From Gemmatimonadota bacterium (lineage in GTDB: Bacteria > JAAXHH01), in NCBI GenBank assembly GCA_026713285.1, contig JAPOOT010000188.1:1-5067 (forward strand): a stretch of DNA of 5,067 nucleotides, given 5' to 3'. Positions 5,046-5,067 of the stretch are shown one piece after another. Each line of letters starts with the position of its first letter. Position 1 is the first letter of the stretch. A program made the position numbers and the translations under genes. The notes beneath the pieces are model-generated. The model ran no database searches. It was not told the DNA's origin and worked only from the letters and a program-made list of their open reading frames with translations.

Positions 5046-5067
5046 GATGTCGCGGTCCCGCAGGCCA
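5037..5067 (-). CDS. Possible 3' end of an upstream minus-strand gene
   Basis: One minus-strand frame enters from the right edge and ends GLRDRDIVG then TAG at 5039-5037, 31 bp before the ogt start. Nine residues are too few to identify a family, and it may be non-coding. It is listed because its stop falls in the direct repeat and because it would place a gene directly upstream of ogt in the same orientation. Confidence 0.22.
   Translation of the reverse strand, partial: GLRDRDIVG

Overview
This is a bacterial chromosomal window with four complete protein-coding genes, one large 5'-truncated gene, and some repeats and doubtful small ORFs. Sampled lines of metH are about 68% G+C and the sampled flanking genes are also GC-rich. 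The stretch from about 2430 to 3690 is visibly poorer (sampled lines 40-47% G+C). Nothing here fixes the taxon. The cobalamin-dependent MetH, an Ogt-type repair protein and a cytoplasmic-looking CBM9-like protein fit a GC-rich bacterium, possibly an environmental or uncultured lineage, but that is inference.

Layout. (1) 2-2419, plus strand: the C-terminal two thirds of methionine synthase MetH (pterin domain end, cobalamin cap, cobalamin-binding and AdoMet activation domains). The start lies outside the window. (2) 2420-2455: a 36-bp convergent gap with a weak hairpin. (3) 2456-3466, minus strand: a two-gene unit with a NYN-domain (PIN-like) predicted RNase first and a HigA-like XRE helix-turn-helix protein second. 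They are separated by 48 bp that hold a 7-codon mini-ORF whose stop overlaps the XRE start. (4) 3467-3701: an AT-richer spacer without a confident gene, holding overlapping small ORFs on opposite strands and short inverted repeats. (5) 3702-4355, minus: a 217-residue CBM9/DOMON-like protein without a signal peptide. (6) 4387-4512: three 42-bp tandem repeats, the copy nearest ogt being the 3' end of ogt itself. (7) 4484-5005, minus: Ogt methylguanine methyltransferase with a TTG start. (8) 5006-5045: two 19-bp direct repeats just before the ogt start, which include the stop codon of a possible upstream gene whose last codons run off the window.

Functional picture. MetH and Ogt are housekeeping genes. 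The NYN-XRE pair looks like an accessory insert between them: lower G+C, compact operon, nuclease fold next to an antitoxin-type DNA-binding protein. It is the best candidate here for a less-described system, a toxin-antitoxin-like module in which a NYN nuclease takes the place usually held by a RelE/HigB toxin. The second noteworthy theme is short tandem duplication of sequence containing gene 3' ends at two successive junctions on the minus strand (after ogt and before ogt).
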